NCBI GenBank assembly: GCA_004802705.1
Contig: SGPL01000040.1
Coordinates: 41,227-105,226, forward strand
Direction of reading: 5' to 3'
Length of the DNA: 64,000 nucleotides
Source: Bondarzewia mesenterica
Taxonomy: Eukaryota > Basidiomycota > Agaricomycetes > Russulales > Bondarzewiaceae
Within the stretch, counting starts at the first letter, position 1. Each line of letters opens with the position of its first letter. Below, in pieces: positions 49,223 through 61,533 of the stretch. The translations under genes and the position numbers were made by a program. Under the pieces are notes generated by a model that saw only the letters and a list, made by a program, of their open reading frames with translations, was not told the DNA's origin and did not search any database.

Positions 49223-50269
49223 TGACGCTCCTCAGCAGGGCTCAACCCCCTCCTCACTACGACTCCCCGTCCTCCTTTTCGCCCACCACGTTCATGCAGG
49301 GAGCTACCCACTGCAATCTCGAGCTACTTACAGCCACTCCATCTCGTCCTCACAGCATCCCCCCCTCCCTCGACCGGACACAGTCCGGGACGTTTGTTGA
49401 CACGGCAAAGTCAAAAATCATATTCCCCACCGCCGGCATCTTTAATGATCTGAACGTCGGAAACCCTTGCACGCTCGTCGTGCCAAATACGCGTTGAAGC
49501 TGGTCAGACCCCCCCCCCTCCCCCCCCCGGGTCACAGCATACTCATTCACTCTGCTCACAATCTCCAGAATTCATGCCCATCTGCACAGTTGTTCCTTTA
49601 CACGGACTTTACTTCCAGACCAATCCAACGTATCATACGCATGGCCAATTCAGAATCAAGCCTGAGAGCGAAGAGCGGATACATGCATGCGCTAAACGTA
49701 GCTGACGAACACGAACACGGTCCAATACACACACCATCTCAATCCTGTCCAAAAAAACTCACAAGGCCAGGTCACTATGTACGCATACATGCACCTTAAA
49801 CCCAGTTGTTTCGGAAAAGAAAAGAAAAAGAATCACACTCGAAATCGAATGCAACGGCGACAAAACCGGGAGCAGCCCGCAATACGCCTGTGCAAAAATC
49901 TACCATGCATGTTCGGTGTATGCGCGAAGCAGTAATTACACATAAGTACGCAATGCGGGCGCACATCAACACACGGACGACAATTACAGGCTACAGACAC
50001 CAAGAAAGACGAATGGACGAACGATATAGGGCAGTACACACGACCATCGGCGGGGTATCGTGACAACATTCCGCCTCTCCAACTCAGATCAAGACCAGAC
50101 CGACAATACACTTCTCTTCCTCCTCAAGGCCTCACCCACAATCAGACAGACGCGCAATCAAAGAAAAGAAAAGAAAAGAGGGAAAAAGAGTCAGATCACC
50201 AAACGCGGGCGACGAAAAAGTAGTCGCAAAAACAAATCAAAAAGGCGAGTTGCAGAGTCGAAACTTCAA
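49223..50269. other. Convergent intergenic region
   Basis: 1.05 kb. It contains a C-rich tract at 49508-49528 (two long C runs separated by one T), which could form a G-quadruplex on the other strand. Several open frames cross it without motifs. Probably 3' UTRs of the flanking genes. Confidence 0.5.
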
Positions 50270-50938
50270 TCAATTCGTCGTCGCGCCATAGTATGGCACG
50301 GGCGCCTCCTGTGCGAGGCCGCCCTGCGCGGAGGGGAACGCGGCCTCGTATTGTCCGTTGCCTATGTCTACAAAGACACAAACGGAAAAGGGGGAGTCAG
50401 CTATGCGGATGGTGGGGGAAAGGAGCGGAAAGTGGTTCATGGCAAGTGATAGGACGCACAGATGTAGCCGCCGCGACCATACGCGTCTTCGGCTTTCATC
50501 TTCTTGTAGATCAGCCAGAACGCGTGCTATCGAGCGACAACCAACCCACCCAAAAAACCAATCATACAAGGAAGGTAAAAGTGAACGAAAAGAGAGTCAG
50601 TTCAAGATGCTCGACTTCTAACAATGAAAAAAGGGGGGGAAAGAACGCACAAGGTGGCCAGGGAGGTATCCGAGACTATGTCACCGTGAGCATCGTGTTG
50701 GATTCAGAGCCCATGCATAGTTCACGGAACGACGAAAGGACGTACATGGTGAGACAAACGTTGATCAGCAAATCACAACTGCAGCCTGTGATGAACGCCG
50801 CTGCTGCAGGGGGAAAGATGATGGCGACCTATGCATTGGTCGTGTATGTATCCAGTTCAGAGTCAGCGCGTAGATAAACGAGAACGTTTGAATGTTTCGT
50901 ACGAGGATGAGAATAACATCGGAGCCTCTGACGGACAT
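50270..50938 (-). CDS. PMP3: PMP3/UPF0057 small plasma-membrane proteolipid
   Basis: Stress-linked hydrophobic proteolipid; yeast Pmp3 loss alters membrane potential and cation tolerance. Five small exons assemble as MSVRGSDVILIL (50903-50938), VAIIFPPAAAAFITGCSCDL then LINVCLT, ILGYLPGHL, HAFWLIYKKMKAEDAYGRGG and a tail. The first hydrophobic span with FPP, the central CDLLIN-CLT and the GY-PG-H-AFW second span are the family signature. The usual PMP3 is about 55 residues. This one continues about 45 residues beyond the second span (IGNGQYEAAFPSAQGGLAQE, then APVPYYGATTN) to TGA at 50270-50272, a cytosolic tail with Tyr-Pro features common in filamentous fungi. It lies downstream of the G-alpha gene on the same strand. 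Confidence 0.9.
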
Positions 50939-51563
50939 GTTCGCTCGCTAGGTTTGTTTGGAGCAAGAGAAGGAGTCGGTTGGTTGATAGAGGGTGAGGA
51001 GGGCGAGCAAGTCGTTTCTGGTGAAGAGAGCAGTGTGCGGTCCGCGGGGGCATTCGAGGTGCTGCGGTTACGCATGCAATGATGTGACGTGTGGGATTCG
51101 CCTGAAAAGGAAGGTCTCCAGGAACCCACAGTAGCATCATGGCCACTCGAGAGCACCAACGCACCGAAAATACCCAAAGGACAATAATTATACGTATGTA
51201 CAGGTACAACAGTCATGCTACACGGCCATGTCACGTATGCACTGGGCGACCGTCTCCTGTAGAGGTTAAAACTACTAAAAATATTATGCAGCGCTAGCAG
51301 GGACGAGATAGATAAACGTGAATATGCATATGTATGTAAGTACTAGAAATGATGTACCTAAACGGCTGAGAGCAAAAAGAAAATAACAAAAAATATGATA
51401 TGGAGAATAGTGACATGTATATTCGCGGGCGTGTATCGCCATGACGAGAAGATGTGCATATATGAAGGGGTAAGGCGGGAAACGACGGTATATCCCCTGG
51501 ATATGCCAGGCCTCGAGAGATCGTTGATGTGAGTGTGTCTCCACGCGCGCCGGGATCACGCTA
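50939..51563. other. Intergenic region, PMP3 promoter
   Basis: 625 bp between the G-alpha stop and the PMP3 start, both on the minus strand. AT-rich and without a supported gene. Confidence 0.5.
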
Positions 51564-54041
51564 CTATAGTAGATCGGCGCTCTTGAAATGCTGCGTCATC
51601 ACCGATTCGCGTACTGTCCGACATATTTATTCATCAGCGAACAAGACGACGACAACAAGATCGTTGAAAACAAAAGGGAACGAGGAGACGGGAGAGGGCA
51701 GAAGAAAGAAGAATACTCACTTTTCTCCAACACGACCGACGTCTCTTTCGAGTCCTACAGAGACGACAACACCCAAAGGTCAATGATCATGCGACGAGCG
51801 CCCGGGAGAAGGGTCAGTAATGAGGGAGGCAAACTCACCGTCGCACAAGTGACGTGCACGCGCAACAACCTCCCGACTGGCGAGTGCTGCTTGTAAATCA
51901 ATGTAAACTTGCTCTTGATATCTGTCCAACCTCAGTCAGCAAACTGACTCGAAATCCAAAGAGCCACCGAATAAGGCTCATCCGCGACACCACAGGCATT
52001 GAACACGATAGGCAAACGAGAGAAACAACTCACAAGCCAGCACGTCCTCCGGCTCGTTCGGCTTATCCCTATAGCTGGTCACAAACTTCCGGAACTTGAC
52101 ACCAGACTGGAGCTTCGCCTTGAGTATGTCGTGCTTATTGAGCAGCAGCACGAACGTGACGTCGCGCAGTAGCCGACTCGCGCAGATCGTCTTCCACAGG
52201 AAGAACGAATCCCACTATCAATGGACACCACATACGAGTACAAACGAAAATCGACGCGTCAAGAGGCTGTGGGAAATTTCGAAAAGAGCGATGGAATGGA
52301 CATACGAGCCGGTTCACGAAGGGATCTTCTGCGAGTACCTGGTTGAACGCAGACACAGGCGCGAGGAACAACAGGACGTTTACTATGAAAGATCGAAGAC
52401 GAGAAACCTCGTTGTTAGCACGTCACACGATCCGCACACAAGTCGGGGAGGTGCATTACTGTCGTCGAAGAAGGGTATCCACGCCGCTGTGCGAAACACG
52501 AACCGTCAGCTCCGATACAACAACAACAAAACGAACGATCGATAATTATCGAACTAAAATGCGCACCTCGTTGTCCCCGACTGCCTCCGACGTCGTAGAT
52601 CGCCCATGTCTGCCCGCTTTCTGGTGCTGACAATAGAAGCGCCCAAAGGGAATTGATACATATTCAGAGAACAGAGTCAGATTCGATATGTAGAGTCAGG
52701 ACGCACCGGTCTCCATCGTGAGCAAATGCTCTTCCACGCCCATCGTCTGTATCCGTGCTTTCAGGATATCGCCTAGAGGTAGGTTTCATCAGAAATCGTG
52801 CCAAAATTGGGAAATGTAGAGTGCTATTGAGAGTTCGACAAATACCTGGTAAAGGCTCGTATCCAGGCGCCGCTATCCGGTCGACTTCATCTAGAAAGCT
52901 ATCCGATCAAAATCAGCCTCCTTCAAACTCGCATGAACCATGATCCAGGGCCTCATGAAACACGACACTGACAAACCAGATTGAAATTCCAGCGCGACCC
53001 TCTGACTCCGCAAACTCTCCCTGACCGTCTCGTTCTCCCACAGGGCGATCATATCCTCCCTACACGCCTCGATCACCTTCTTCGCATTCGCCAGCTCATC
53101 CTGTGCCCGGTGCCTCGTTGGCCTGCCATTCCCTCCACTGCCGCTCGCAGCTGCCAAATTCGTCCGGAAAAGGGACTTCCACTTTGACCCGGGTCGCACG
53201 GACACCTCGAACGCGCGATCGTACAGAGAAAGCTCCTGCTGCTGCTGCGGGTGGACGGCCTCGGCGGAGAGAAAGTTGGCGAGCGCCTCTTCCACACTGC
53301 GGAGAGGTGACAGGCGAATACGGAGGTGACGCAACTCGCCCGTCGTACGCACCGTCGGCTTCGTTTGATCAGCGGTGTCGCTGTCGGGCTCGGCGATGCC
53401 GAGTTGACTCTGTGACAACGACAACGACGCGGTGTGTCCGAATTCGAACGAGCGCGATGCGCGTGCGCCCGCGCTGAATCCCGTGGACCGCGGGAGATGG
53501 TGGCGGCACCGACGTGCGCGTGTCGGAGAGCAGGTTGAGGATGAATGTGACGGAGCGCACGAGATTGAGATGGATGACTGCACGCCAGGCCTCCGCCTCC
53601 TTGCGAAACGCCTGCGGTGTAAACTGCAACTGAAAATTACGCAGCATTGTCGACTTCCCCGACTCTGCCTGACCTGCCGAACGAAAGACAAGCGAATGGT
53701 TGAGCTTGTACCATGATCATGCACGGCTGTGCACAGTTGGCGGAGAAATGGAACGAAAGCGCACCTAAGAGGATAATTTTGACATGAACTTTCCTCCTCT
53801 TTCTCTCCTGCCGCTCCGCCTCCAGAGCGATATCAATCTCGTCGTTTATCCGATTGGCCTCTTTTTCATTCTCTAGTCTCAAAATCCTTTCCTCCTCCGT
53901 CTCTGGTGTAGTGGGCACAGGCGGCCATGGCGAGATCTCTTCCTCCCCTACTGGCCTCGATAGCGTCTCTGAAAGTTGAGAACGGGAAGATGTTTGTGAT
54001 TGACCGGAATTATGTGTGATACGGTCGCGGCGAAAAGACAT
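51564..54041 (-). CDS. Heterotrimeric G protein alpha subunit, non-canonical
   Basis: GTPase that relays receptor signals. All five G boxes are readable: VKIILLGQAESGKSTMLRN (P-loop), ARIQTMGVEEH (switch I, Arg and Thr present), WAIYDVGGSRGQR then AAWIPFFDDINV (switch II), LLNKHDILKAKL (NKxD) and HVTCATDSKE (TCAT). The C-terminus ESVMTQHFKSADLL has the alpha-5 helix expected for receptor coupling and stops TAG at 51564-51566. Differences from canonical subunits: it starts MSFRRDRITHNSGQ, so the MGxxxS myristoylation signal is missing. A Glu/Arg-rich helix of about 90 residues precedes the P-loop, and the helical domain has a long Ser/Thr/Gln-rich insert (about 53200-53480). There is no Cys four residues from the end. 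I estimate about 550 residues against the usual 350. Such extended subunits belong to the expanded G-alpha sets of mushrooms. Confidence 0.93.
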
Positions 54042-56697
54042 CTAACTTCTCGGCTTGTTCGCTTGTTCAACAGATGGTCGGGAGAGCGACGGGGTGGAGG
54101 TGAAAAGGGATTGACACAGGACAAGAAATCACGGTGGAAAAGGGACCGGAAGAGGAGGAACCAGAGGGCGCGCGCCGACGGACGATGGGATATAAGTGAT
54201 CGAGATAAGTTACAAGCTTCAGGGTCCGCGCAATAAACAGCGAAAAGTTGGGGCTCGGTGCCGGCTTGCAGATATGAGATCGTGGAGCGGCTATTCACTG
54301 AGGAACAAAATTTCCAAAATTGTCATTGCAGAGACGTCCAGAGATGGTCGAGACGTGCGGAAGGGGAGCGGAGGTGGAGAGGGCTCTGTACTACTACTAA
54401 CGAACCCGCCCTTCGAGACGGCGGTGCATGATTCGCTGTCCCATGCTTACGGGCATCGGGAGACATCAGGGAAATGGGATCAGTCATACGAAATATGGCG
54501 AGCAATTGATAAAACAGGATGGAGCTGATGTCTAGCTCAATCGCCGGTCAGGGCCACGAGAAAGGCACACGCGCTGGCATGATACGGTCATAATGCACTC
54601 ACTATTTCTGCAGGTAGTCAGTACGTTGTCACTGTGGTTTGGGAATAAGTAGGCGAGTGTTATACAAGAAAATTTTGCTGAACAAGATCTTGAAGGATCT
54701 TGGCAGCGAATCCCTGAGGTCCAGAGTGGTTAGATCAGCTGAGGACGGATGGAGCAGCTGCAATTTGCAAAGGGGTCGATATCACAATGCTATCGGCAAC
54801 CCCGTGCCGAACCCTGGGCCAGCCAGTCATCATGATAGTAAGCTTCATCCTTGAAGCGCGGGCGAATTGAACGTGTCGGGACTTATGTGAACTAACGGCC
54901 GCTGAGATCCAAGAGGTTCCGATGTAACTTTGTCTTCCCAGTCCCCCACGCTCTATTCATTCAAAATTCACAGATCCAGAATTGCACGTACATTTTTTTT
55001 CTTGGGGAAACATATGCATGTATCAGGATATGCATCCCCATGAAGCTCAGTTGCAAGGTCCGGACTGTCGTCCAGGCAACTTGACATCTCGTGCCGGATG
55101 ACGCAGTCCACGCGACGAGACGTCTGGATCTGTGAAGAAAACGTGGGGGAAAGGGCCTTGCTAAGTCCCCAATTGCTGGTACATACGATCAGGGTACTAG
55201 GTTCAAGAGTTTTAAGAATTAGATGAGGAGGACCAGGGAGGACCACGCGGTCACCGTCACTACGATGTGCACGACCGTTGACGTTGAACGTTGAAAATTC
55301 GGTGACTCCAAGACATCGATCCGGTCTAGTAAGAACGCTGATCAAATCTCAGCTTTACGTTAGCGCCGATAGCACCAAACGGAAGCCGGCACATATTTCA
55401 CTTGCTGTGGAAATACACCGACTACGATTTGGGACCGTACCATTTATTTAACGCAAAGTGCACTATTACTATACCTATTACAGTTGATGTTATTTTACTC
55501 TCAGAGGAGGTTGCGAAACATTGTTTTCATGCTCGATTTTACGCCTAGCTCAGATCGGACCCAGTCCGTCTGCAAAATGCGCTCCGGGTGCTATCCGCTC
55601 TTAAAAGTTAAGCATGCATTCCTCCCGCGACTGACATACGGGCCCACAACGGGTTCACGCACATGCACCATGTCAATTGGCCAGTCCCTCTTTTTCTCGG
55701 AGGAGTCCAACGTCCGAGATCGACTTATCTACACATCCGGTACCTGAGGGTTGTGGGAATATCGAAAGCAGCAAGTTGACGCATCTACGCAGGAAAGAAT
55801 GGCAAAGAATGGCTAGACATGACTATACACAGTGGTATATACAGCTCGGTGGAACACCCGAGCACGCAGAAACAGCGACGGGATGGCAATCGCACCAAAA
55901 CAGCTGGCCAGCTATAAGTTACCAATAGCCGACAACCGCTTCAGTGTCTGGAATATGCAAGTATAACTGACAGCAGTAGTGACAAGCCTAACAAGGATCG
56001 CAAGGAGGGTGGAAAACATATAGAGATGTATATATGCACGTACGGTTACCGTGACGCGATCATGCGATGGATGGATTCAGAATGACACGGCAATATGGAC
56101 AAGAACATATGTATATCATTATGGATGATGAGCAATCGACCCGTTCGACCAAAAGCGAACAGTCGTATAAAATTCGTGATGATGACAGAGAGAATTCAAA
56201 ACACGAAGGGTAAGACAGAGTAAGAGAAGAACGGAGAAAGAGCAAAGAGAAATACTACATGATATCGATGTTGACAAAAAAGAAAAACTGATGAAAACAA
56301 CCGACGACGGCACAAACTAGCAAAGACTCACTGCAATCGAATAACAGGTGAGGTGGGAAGCACGAGAAGCAAGCGAGGCACATAAGATAAAACACAGCCT
56401 GGGGTCGTTTTCAACCCGTTTGTTGCCTATGAGTATGCAGTAGTCCAATACGATGACAATGACCCATGATCGTGACGATGAAAGGGATATAAAACACGTC
56501 TTAACTCTTGAACGCAATGAACAAGAGCGTCGGCATGCGTGATGCGTGCAGCCGGATAAATGGACTTTTCAGGAGGCCGTTTCTAGATGGAGTAATTTTC
56601 TATGACCTGGGGGCTCGTCTGTGAACTACTTAGGTCTATAAAGGACCAACAGTCATTCTACAAGCACAGAGATGGGCACAACACACAACTCACCTTC
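54042..56697. other. Large intergenic region
   Basis: 2.65 kb between two minus-strand genes. It carries one copy of the GTTGACGTTGAACGTTGAA motif at 55276-55300. The open frames (up to 125 codons) show no conserved pattern and change composition freely. The right end is AT-rich and probably 3' UTR of the La-motif gene. I see no supported gene, tRNA or 5S rRNA. Confidence 0.5.
55276..55300. repeat. GTTGACGTTGAACGTTGAA motif copy
   Basis: Three near-tandem GTTGA/ACGTTGA words, the same vocabulary as at 24199-24271 and 24627-24647. Confidence 0.5.
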
Positions 56698-59600
56698 TTA
56701 GGAAGCCGAGACCCAAGGCTGCAACTCCTCCCCCTCTTTCCCCATAACAAACTCAACCTCTTCCTCTTCTTCCTCCACATCTGCCTCGTTCTCACCCTCA
56801 TTTTCATTCTCCCCCTCGCCTCTGCTATCACCATTCGCATGTTTTTCGACAACACTGACCGAGGCATCCGGTAACACAAATCGCCTCCACTGCGCCGCGC
56901 CCATTCGCACATAATCGCCGCCGTCCGCGACCTCCACGATAGTGGAAAGGGACAGTACATGCCTCACAAGCCGCAGATCCATCGTCAACTGCCTAACGCG
57001 GTTGAACGACGCCAACAGCGGGACTGATATCCAACCACCTGAGTCCATCTAACACGAGAAGAACTTAAGACATGTTTGGCACTCAGCAAAGAAGAATCCG
57101 ACATACCTGCTTCCGCAAGAAGAGATCCGATGCCATATTCTGCGGGCTCAGATAATACTCCAACTGTGCGAGCAGATAATACCTCGTCGGGTCCAGTGGG
57201 AAAGATAGCTCCGATATTGGCTTGGGCATGGGCGGCGCCGGGGCGCTGTGGGTATCCGCAGCTGCAGGCGCCGGCAACGGCGGATATGGCGGATACTGGT
57301 ACGTATCGTACCCTTGTGGCGCATACGCGAGAGACGCAGGGGGCGGAGGGTAATACACAGTATCACCTAGCAAAGGCGCAGGCACGGGCTGTGGGAGAGA
57401 CTGGAACGTTGGCGCTGGTGGCGTGACAGCGAATGGGGGGGATCGTTGACCATGGCTGGGATTGTTATCATGGCCGCGGAATCCTCCCCTAGAATACCCT
57501 CTGGAATACCCTCTTCCAAATCCACCGTTCATGCCCCTTCCCCTTCCCCTCCCGAATCCTCTCTCACCAAACCCACCTCTCTCGTGTCCGAAGCCGGCCC
57601 TTTCATTCACTCCAAACCCACCCCGAGACTCGTGGTAGGAGCTATAGGAACCTCTTCGCGGTCTTCCTGACCCCGTTCCCATGCTTATTCCACCATTTTC
57701 ACTTGCAGTATACTCACGCTCCCTCACCCTTTCTCTCGCCCTTTCTCTTTCCCTCTCCCTCTCTCTCATTAACCTCTCTTCCCGTGCCAGACTCGTAGCA
57801 TACCCCGTCCCACTCGCTCTCCCAAATCCATATCCGTAGTCCTTAACCTCCCACTCGTCCACGCTCCCAATCGACCGTGGCTGAGGTGGCGGTGCATGGA
57901 CTGGATAAGGCCCCGTGCCACTTTGTAGCTGCAAGCCATTCGGTGAAGTTGGAATATGGTGAGGCTGGGGAGGAGGTGCTGGCGGAAGTGAACGTTGAGT
58001 CTCGGGCTGAGGCGGCAGGCCTTGCGACGGCCCACCGAACAGCATTCCAACGTTCAATGGTGCAACACCAGGCGCCAGCACGGGAACGGTATTGGGTATA
58101 TCGTATGCCCGCTCGGAATTGGGCTGAGGCACGGATGCAGGTGTAACCCCAGGTGCGTGATTTTCAACCTGCCTCGTCGTCCCAAACTCCCACTTCGTCT
58201 CAGGGTCCGTCAAGTCAATCACCTGCACCTCCTTGCCTTCCGCACCTTCCTCCGCACCCGCCTCCTTGTCTTCTTGATCCTCGCCACCAAGTCTACCGGG
58301 AGCAGTCTCAACCCGCCTTCTGGCCTGAGACCTCGTCCTCGACCTCATACGGAAAGGACCCGCATCGCCGGGCGCCACACCAATAGAGAACTTCTTGATC
58401 GCCTTCTCCCCTTCTTCTTCGCTGGGACTTAATTCTACATTCTGTTCACCTTGCTCCTTCTCCTTCGGGAGATTGGTAGGTGCCGCCAGATCTGGACTAG
58501 GGCTAGGACTCTGACTCGCCCCTGGAACGCCAATGCTGCCGAACACCACATCCTTAGCACGCCTTTCCTTCGCCTCGTCCGCGCCACTGTACTCATTCGT
58601 TCCTTGAGGCAGCACAGGGGCAACCTCTCGATATCCAGCCACAGCTTCTGACTCCTGCGGGGGTGGCGGTCTTACCATCATGGTAGGCGGAGGTAAATCC
58701 TCCTCTCCCTGATGAAGCATCTGCTGCGGCGGCGCCGGCTGTTGCTCTACTGGAGCATAAGGAGAGTGAGATGCCGCTCGTTCCTGTCCATTCCAGTAGA
58801 CAAGGGGCTGCCCATAATACCCGTAAGGGGGATACATGTACGGATCTGGTGGTGTGCCCGAGTAGCTCTGCCGCATTGGCGGCGCCTGCGTAGCATATCC
58901 ATTCCGCCCCAGTCCGGGACGGTAAGAGGGAGGGTATGCAGGTTGCTGATGAGTCGGACTGGGTTGCGGGACGGGCATGTGAGCGGGAGGAGTATAATAC
59001 GTTGGTCCAATGGATGGGGCACTGGGGCCATAGCCATCTGCGGGCATAGATGGATAACCAATGGGTGGTGCGTAAGATGGAATGGAGTGATGAGGCGAAT
59101 GGCCGCTTAACGGTCTCGGCTGGACAATGAGAATGTCGGCCGGATTCGCACCACTGCTACTGCCGCTGCCGCCGCCAGTAGGAACATCTTGAGCAGTAGG
59201 AAGTCGACGTCCCCTCGTTGGATACCTAGGACTCGACTGCGGGCTACTTGCCTGGCTTTGAATCTGAGAGTGGTTTGCAGACGTCCGACCCGACGGTACC
59301 TTGCTCGGGCCTTGTGACGGCTGAGATGAACCTACAGAATGATTATTGGGGTTCCGAGAGTGGTTGTGTTGTCGATATTGCGAGTGCGAGCGTGAGTGCG
59401 TCTGAGAGCGGCTTGCTTGTTGGACGTGTAAGGCATCCGCGGCTGCTTGCAATTCTTCAGCGGGTATTGGGACCCACTTCGCCTTTTCACCTGTTCAGGA
59501 TAGGATGATATCACAAGGAGGTAACGTATATATTAGTACCAGTCAACTCAATAGACGAACAACATCCAAATTGATGGTGGAGCATAAGTGCGGCAAGAAA

Positions 59601-60383
59601 TGAGGGTGGATAGTTCAAAGGCAATGATAGAAAGGGAGGATATGTAACAATAGACGCACTCTTCCTAGGCGTTGCAACATGATCTGATGGCGACTCCTCT
59701 TCCTTCTCCCGCTTCTCATTTTTCTCTATTTGGCCGTTGATGTGCTGCGGCGCACCCTTAGCAATCGTTATTGCGCTAGCCTTGCCTACCTCTGGCCAAC
59801 TTTCCGTATCATCAACTGAAGGCGGCGGCCGATGCGGCCGGACGATAAAGGGGTCCTCGCGGCCACTTTCAGCAGGAGACGGTAGTCCATTTTGCGATCG
59901 TGTAACAGTCCGATTTGACGGCTCTTGCGAAGCGTTCTTGAGAGAATTTCTCGTTTGAACAGATACAGTGTTTTGAGAGAGAGATTGAAGCGGACGGGAC
60001 GAAGCACGGGCTTGAGCCATTTGCTCTTTTCGCAAGCTCCATACGTTGGCAACGGGCGTTGTGTTAATGGCCGCTGTGGAAGTTACGTCACCATTCGTGT
60101 CATGGGTAGCAGGGCCCTCGACATGCGGTTTTGGCGAAGTCGACGAGGAATGCATCCGAGTAGAAGTTACGGAAGAATTGGACGTGATATCCACACCGGG
60201 GAGGAGGGAAGAAGGTTTGGACGCGTTTGAATTGGAGGTCGAACTCTGTGGCACGTTAGAGGTAGCAGCATGTTCATTGACGATGTGAGGTAGTTCTAGC
60301 AATGAATTGGATGACTTTGAAGCTTTCTTGGCACGGTCGGCGTAGGAGGAGGTCTGAGGATTGGGAAGGGACGAGGACACCAT
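56698..60383 (-). CDS. La-related protein (LARP1/Sro9-type) with C-terminal La motif
   Basis: RNA-binding protein that probably works with ribosomes or mRNA 5' ends. The ATG at 60381-60383 gives MVSSSLPNPQ and then SYADRAKKASKSS, a motif seen in fungal La-related proteins; upstream in-frame sequence lacks that character. A long low-complexity body follows: Ser/Pro-rich, then ANVWSLRKEQMAQA, ESWPEVGKASA and, across an intron, EKAKWVPIPAEELQAAADAL. An RGG/FGRG-rich tract (about 57480-57660: GFGRGRGRGMNGGFGRGYSR) is an extra RNA-binding element. The La motif is DPTRYYLLAQLEYYLSPQNM then ASDLFLRKQ, joined by an intron to MDSGGWISVPLLASFNRVRQ. The end is a Glu/Asn-acidic tail and LQPWVSAS at TAA (56698-56700). 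No clear RRM or DM15 repeat is seen, so it resembles Sro9/Slf1 more than animal LARP1. Confidence 0.92.
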
Positions 60384-61533
60384 CTGAACTTGAGCCGCAA
60401 TAGCAAGATCCGAGACGAGGAGATCGTAACCGGTCCAAGCGAGAGAAACGCTTTGCACCTTTATAAATCTCAAAATATTTTCTGCAAGCAATGCGGATGA
60501 AAAGCAGAGCACCAGGAAACGAGGAGGAGGGAGGAGGAGGGAGGGAGGAAGGGAGATTGAGGATGCTGTTACGCGGCGAGTGTGGCCTCTGCTACAGCTT
60601 CGGCGACTTCCGGATGACTAAGTGCCAAGTTCGAGTTCAGCTTCCGCGGCCGAGCCTTGCACTCAATTTGCGGCTGTGACTGTGCATCTTCTGTGCATGG
60701 TGCATCAAGTATCTCTATGTAAGCAATTAAAATCAACGGAAATGCGTTCGTTTTGAACAGTTTTGCATGGTGAGTTGCTGGCACAGTCTTGCCGTCGGAC
60801 TTGTACTCAACAATCAGCAGGGTCATCGATGCCAACACGTGGTACATACACGGCGACGGTACTGTACGTATGTACACACTTCTTCAATGCTGATGCGGAA
60901 AAGTATACACTGTGCCATTATTTGCTCGACAGGATCCCTGCCGGGTCTACAGCTGTCTACAGCGGCTTTCTTTTGTTGCCACAAGAGACGTTGAACCGTC
61001 TTCCTCAACGAGTTGTGTCGGCGCATCGACGGAGCAATATTAGTATGAATCCTCCCATCCCTTCTAAATATAAAAACCGCTTTCCAAATCGTCCATGTAT
61101 ATCGGTAGCCTCATCAGGGCCACAAAAGATTTCAAGGTTATACTTGGATACGCATATAATTATGTGCTTCCGATTTCTTCTTCTCGTGAAAGATGTAAAG
61201 CATGTAAGCTCAGTCTAATTTAACACTTAACAATACTCGGCGCTCGCAGTTCAGATATACGCCTTTGCCACCATCGTTTCGTCTCGAAGTGTCACCTCAG
61301 ATGAAACACTCACCATGATCAGAATTTCACCGCCATCACAAGAAATCATTAAGTTTAACATTGGTATCGCTTCATATCCCACGATATGCAGACTGACAGA
61401 CACATGCATGATATGTACTTCCGAACCCGCCTAAATACTTCCATTATCGTCACCCGGTTGGGGAAGTTGGAATCTGGTTGTCAGTGTTCCGGGGTATCGT
61501 TGTCCAGCTCTCTTTCTGACCTCGAATGACTAT
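60384..61533. other. Intergenic region, La-motif gene promoter
   Basis: 1.15 kb with a GGA/GGGA purine tract at 60520-60560 just upstream of the La-motif gene. It holds no recognisable gene. Confidence 0.5.

Noticed and set aside
54968..55345. 125-codon minus-strand frame in the 54-56.7 kb gap
   Set aside because: No conserved pattern, no splice context and it overlaps the AACGTT repeat.
55540..55640. Possible 5S rRNA or tRNA
   Set aside because: A GATC/GTCCGTCTGCAAAA-like stretch recalls a 5S fragment, but the A, B and C box arrangement and the folding arms are missing.
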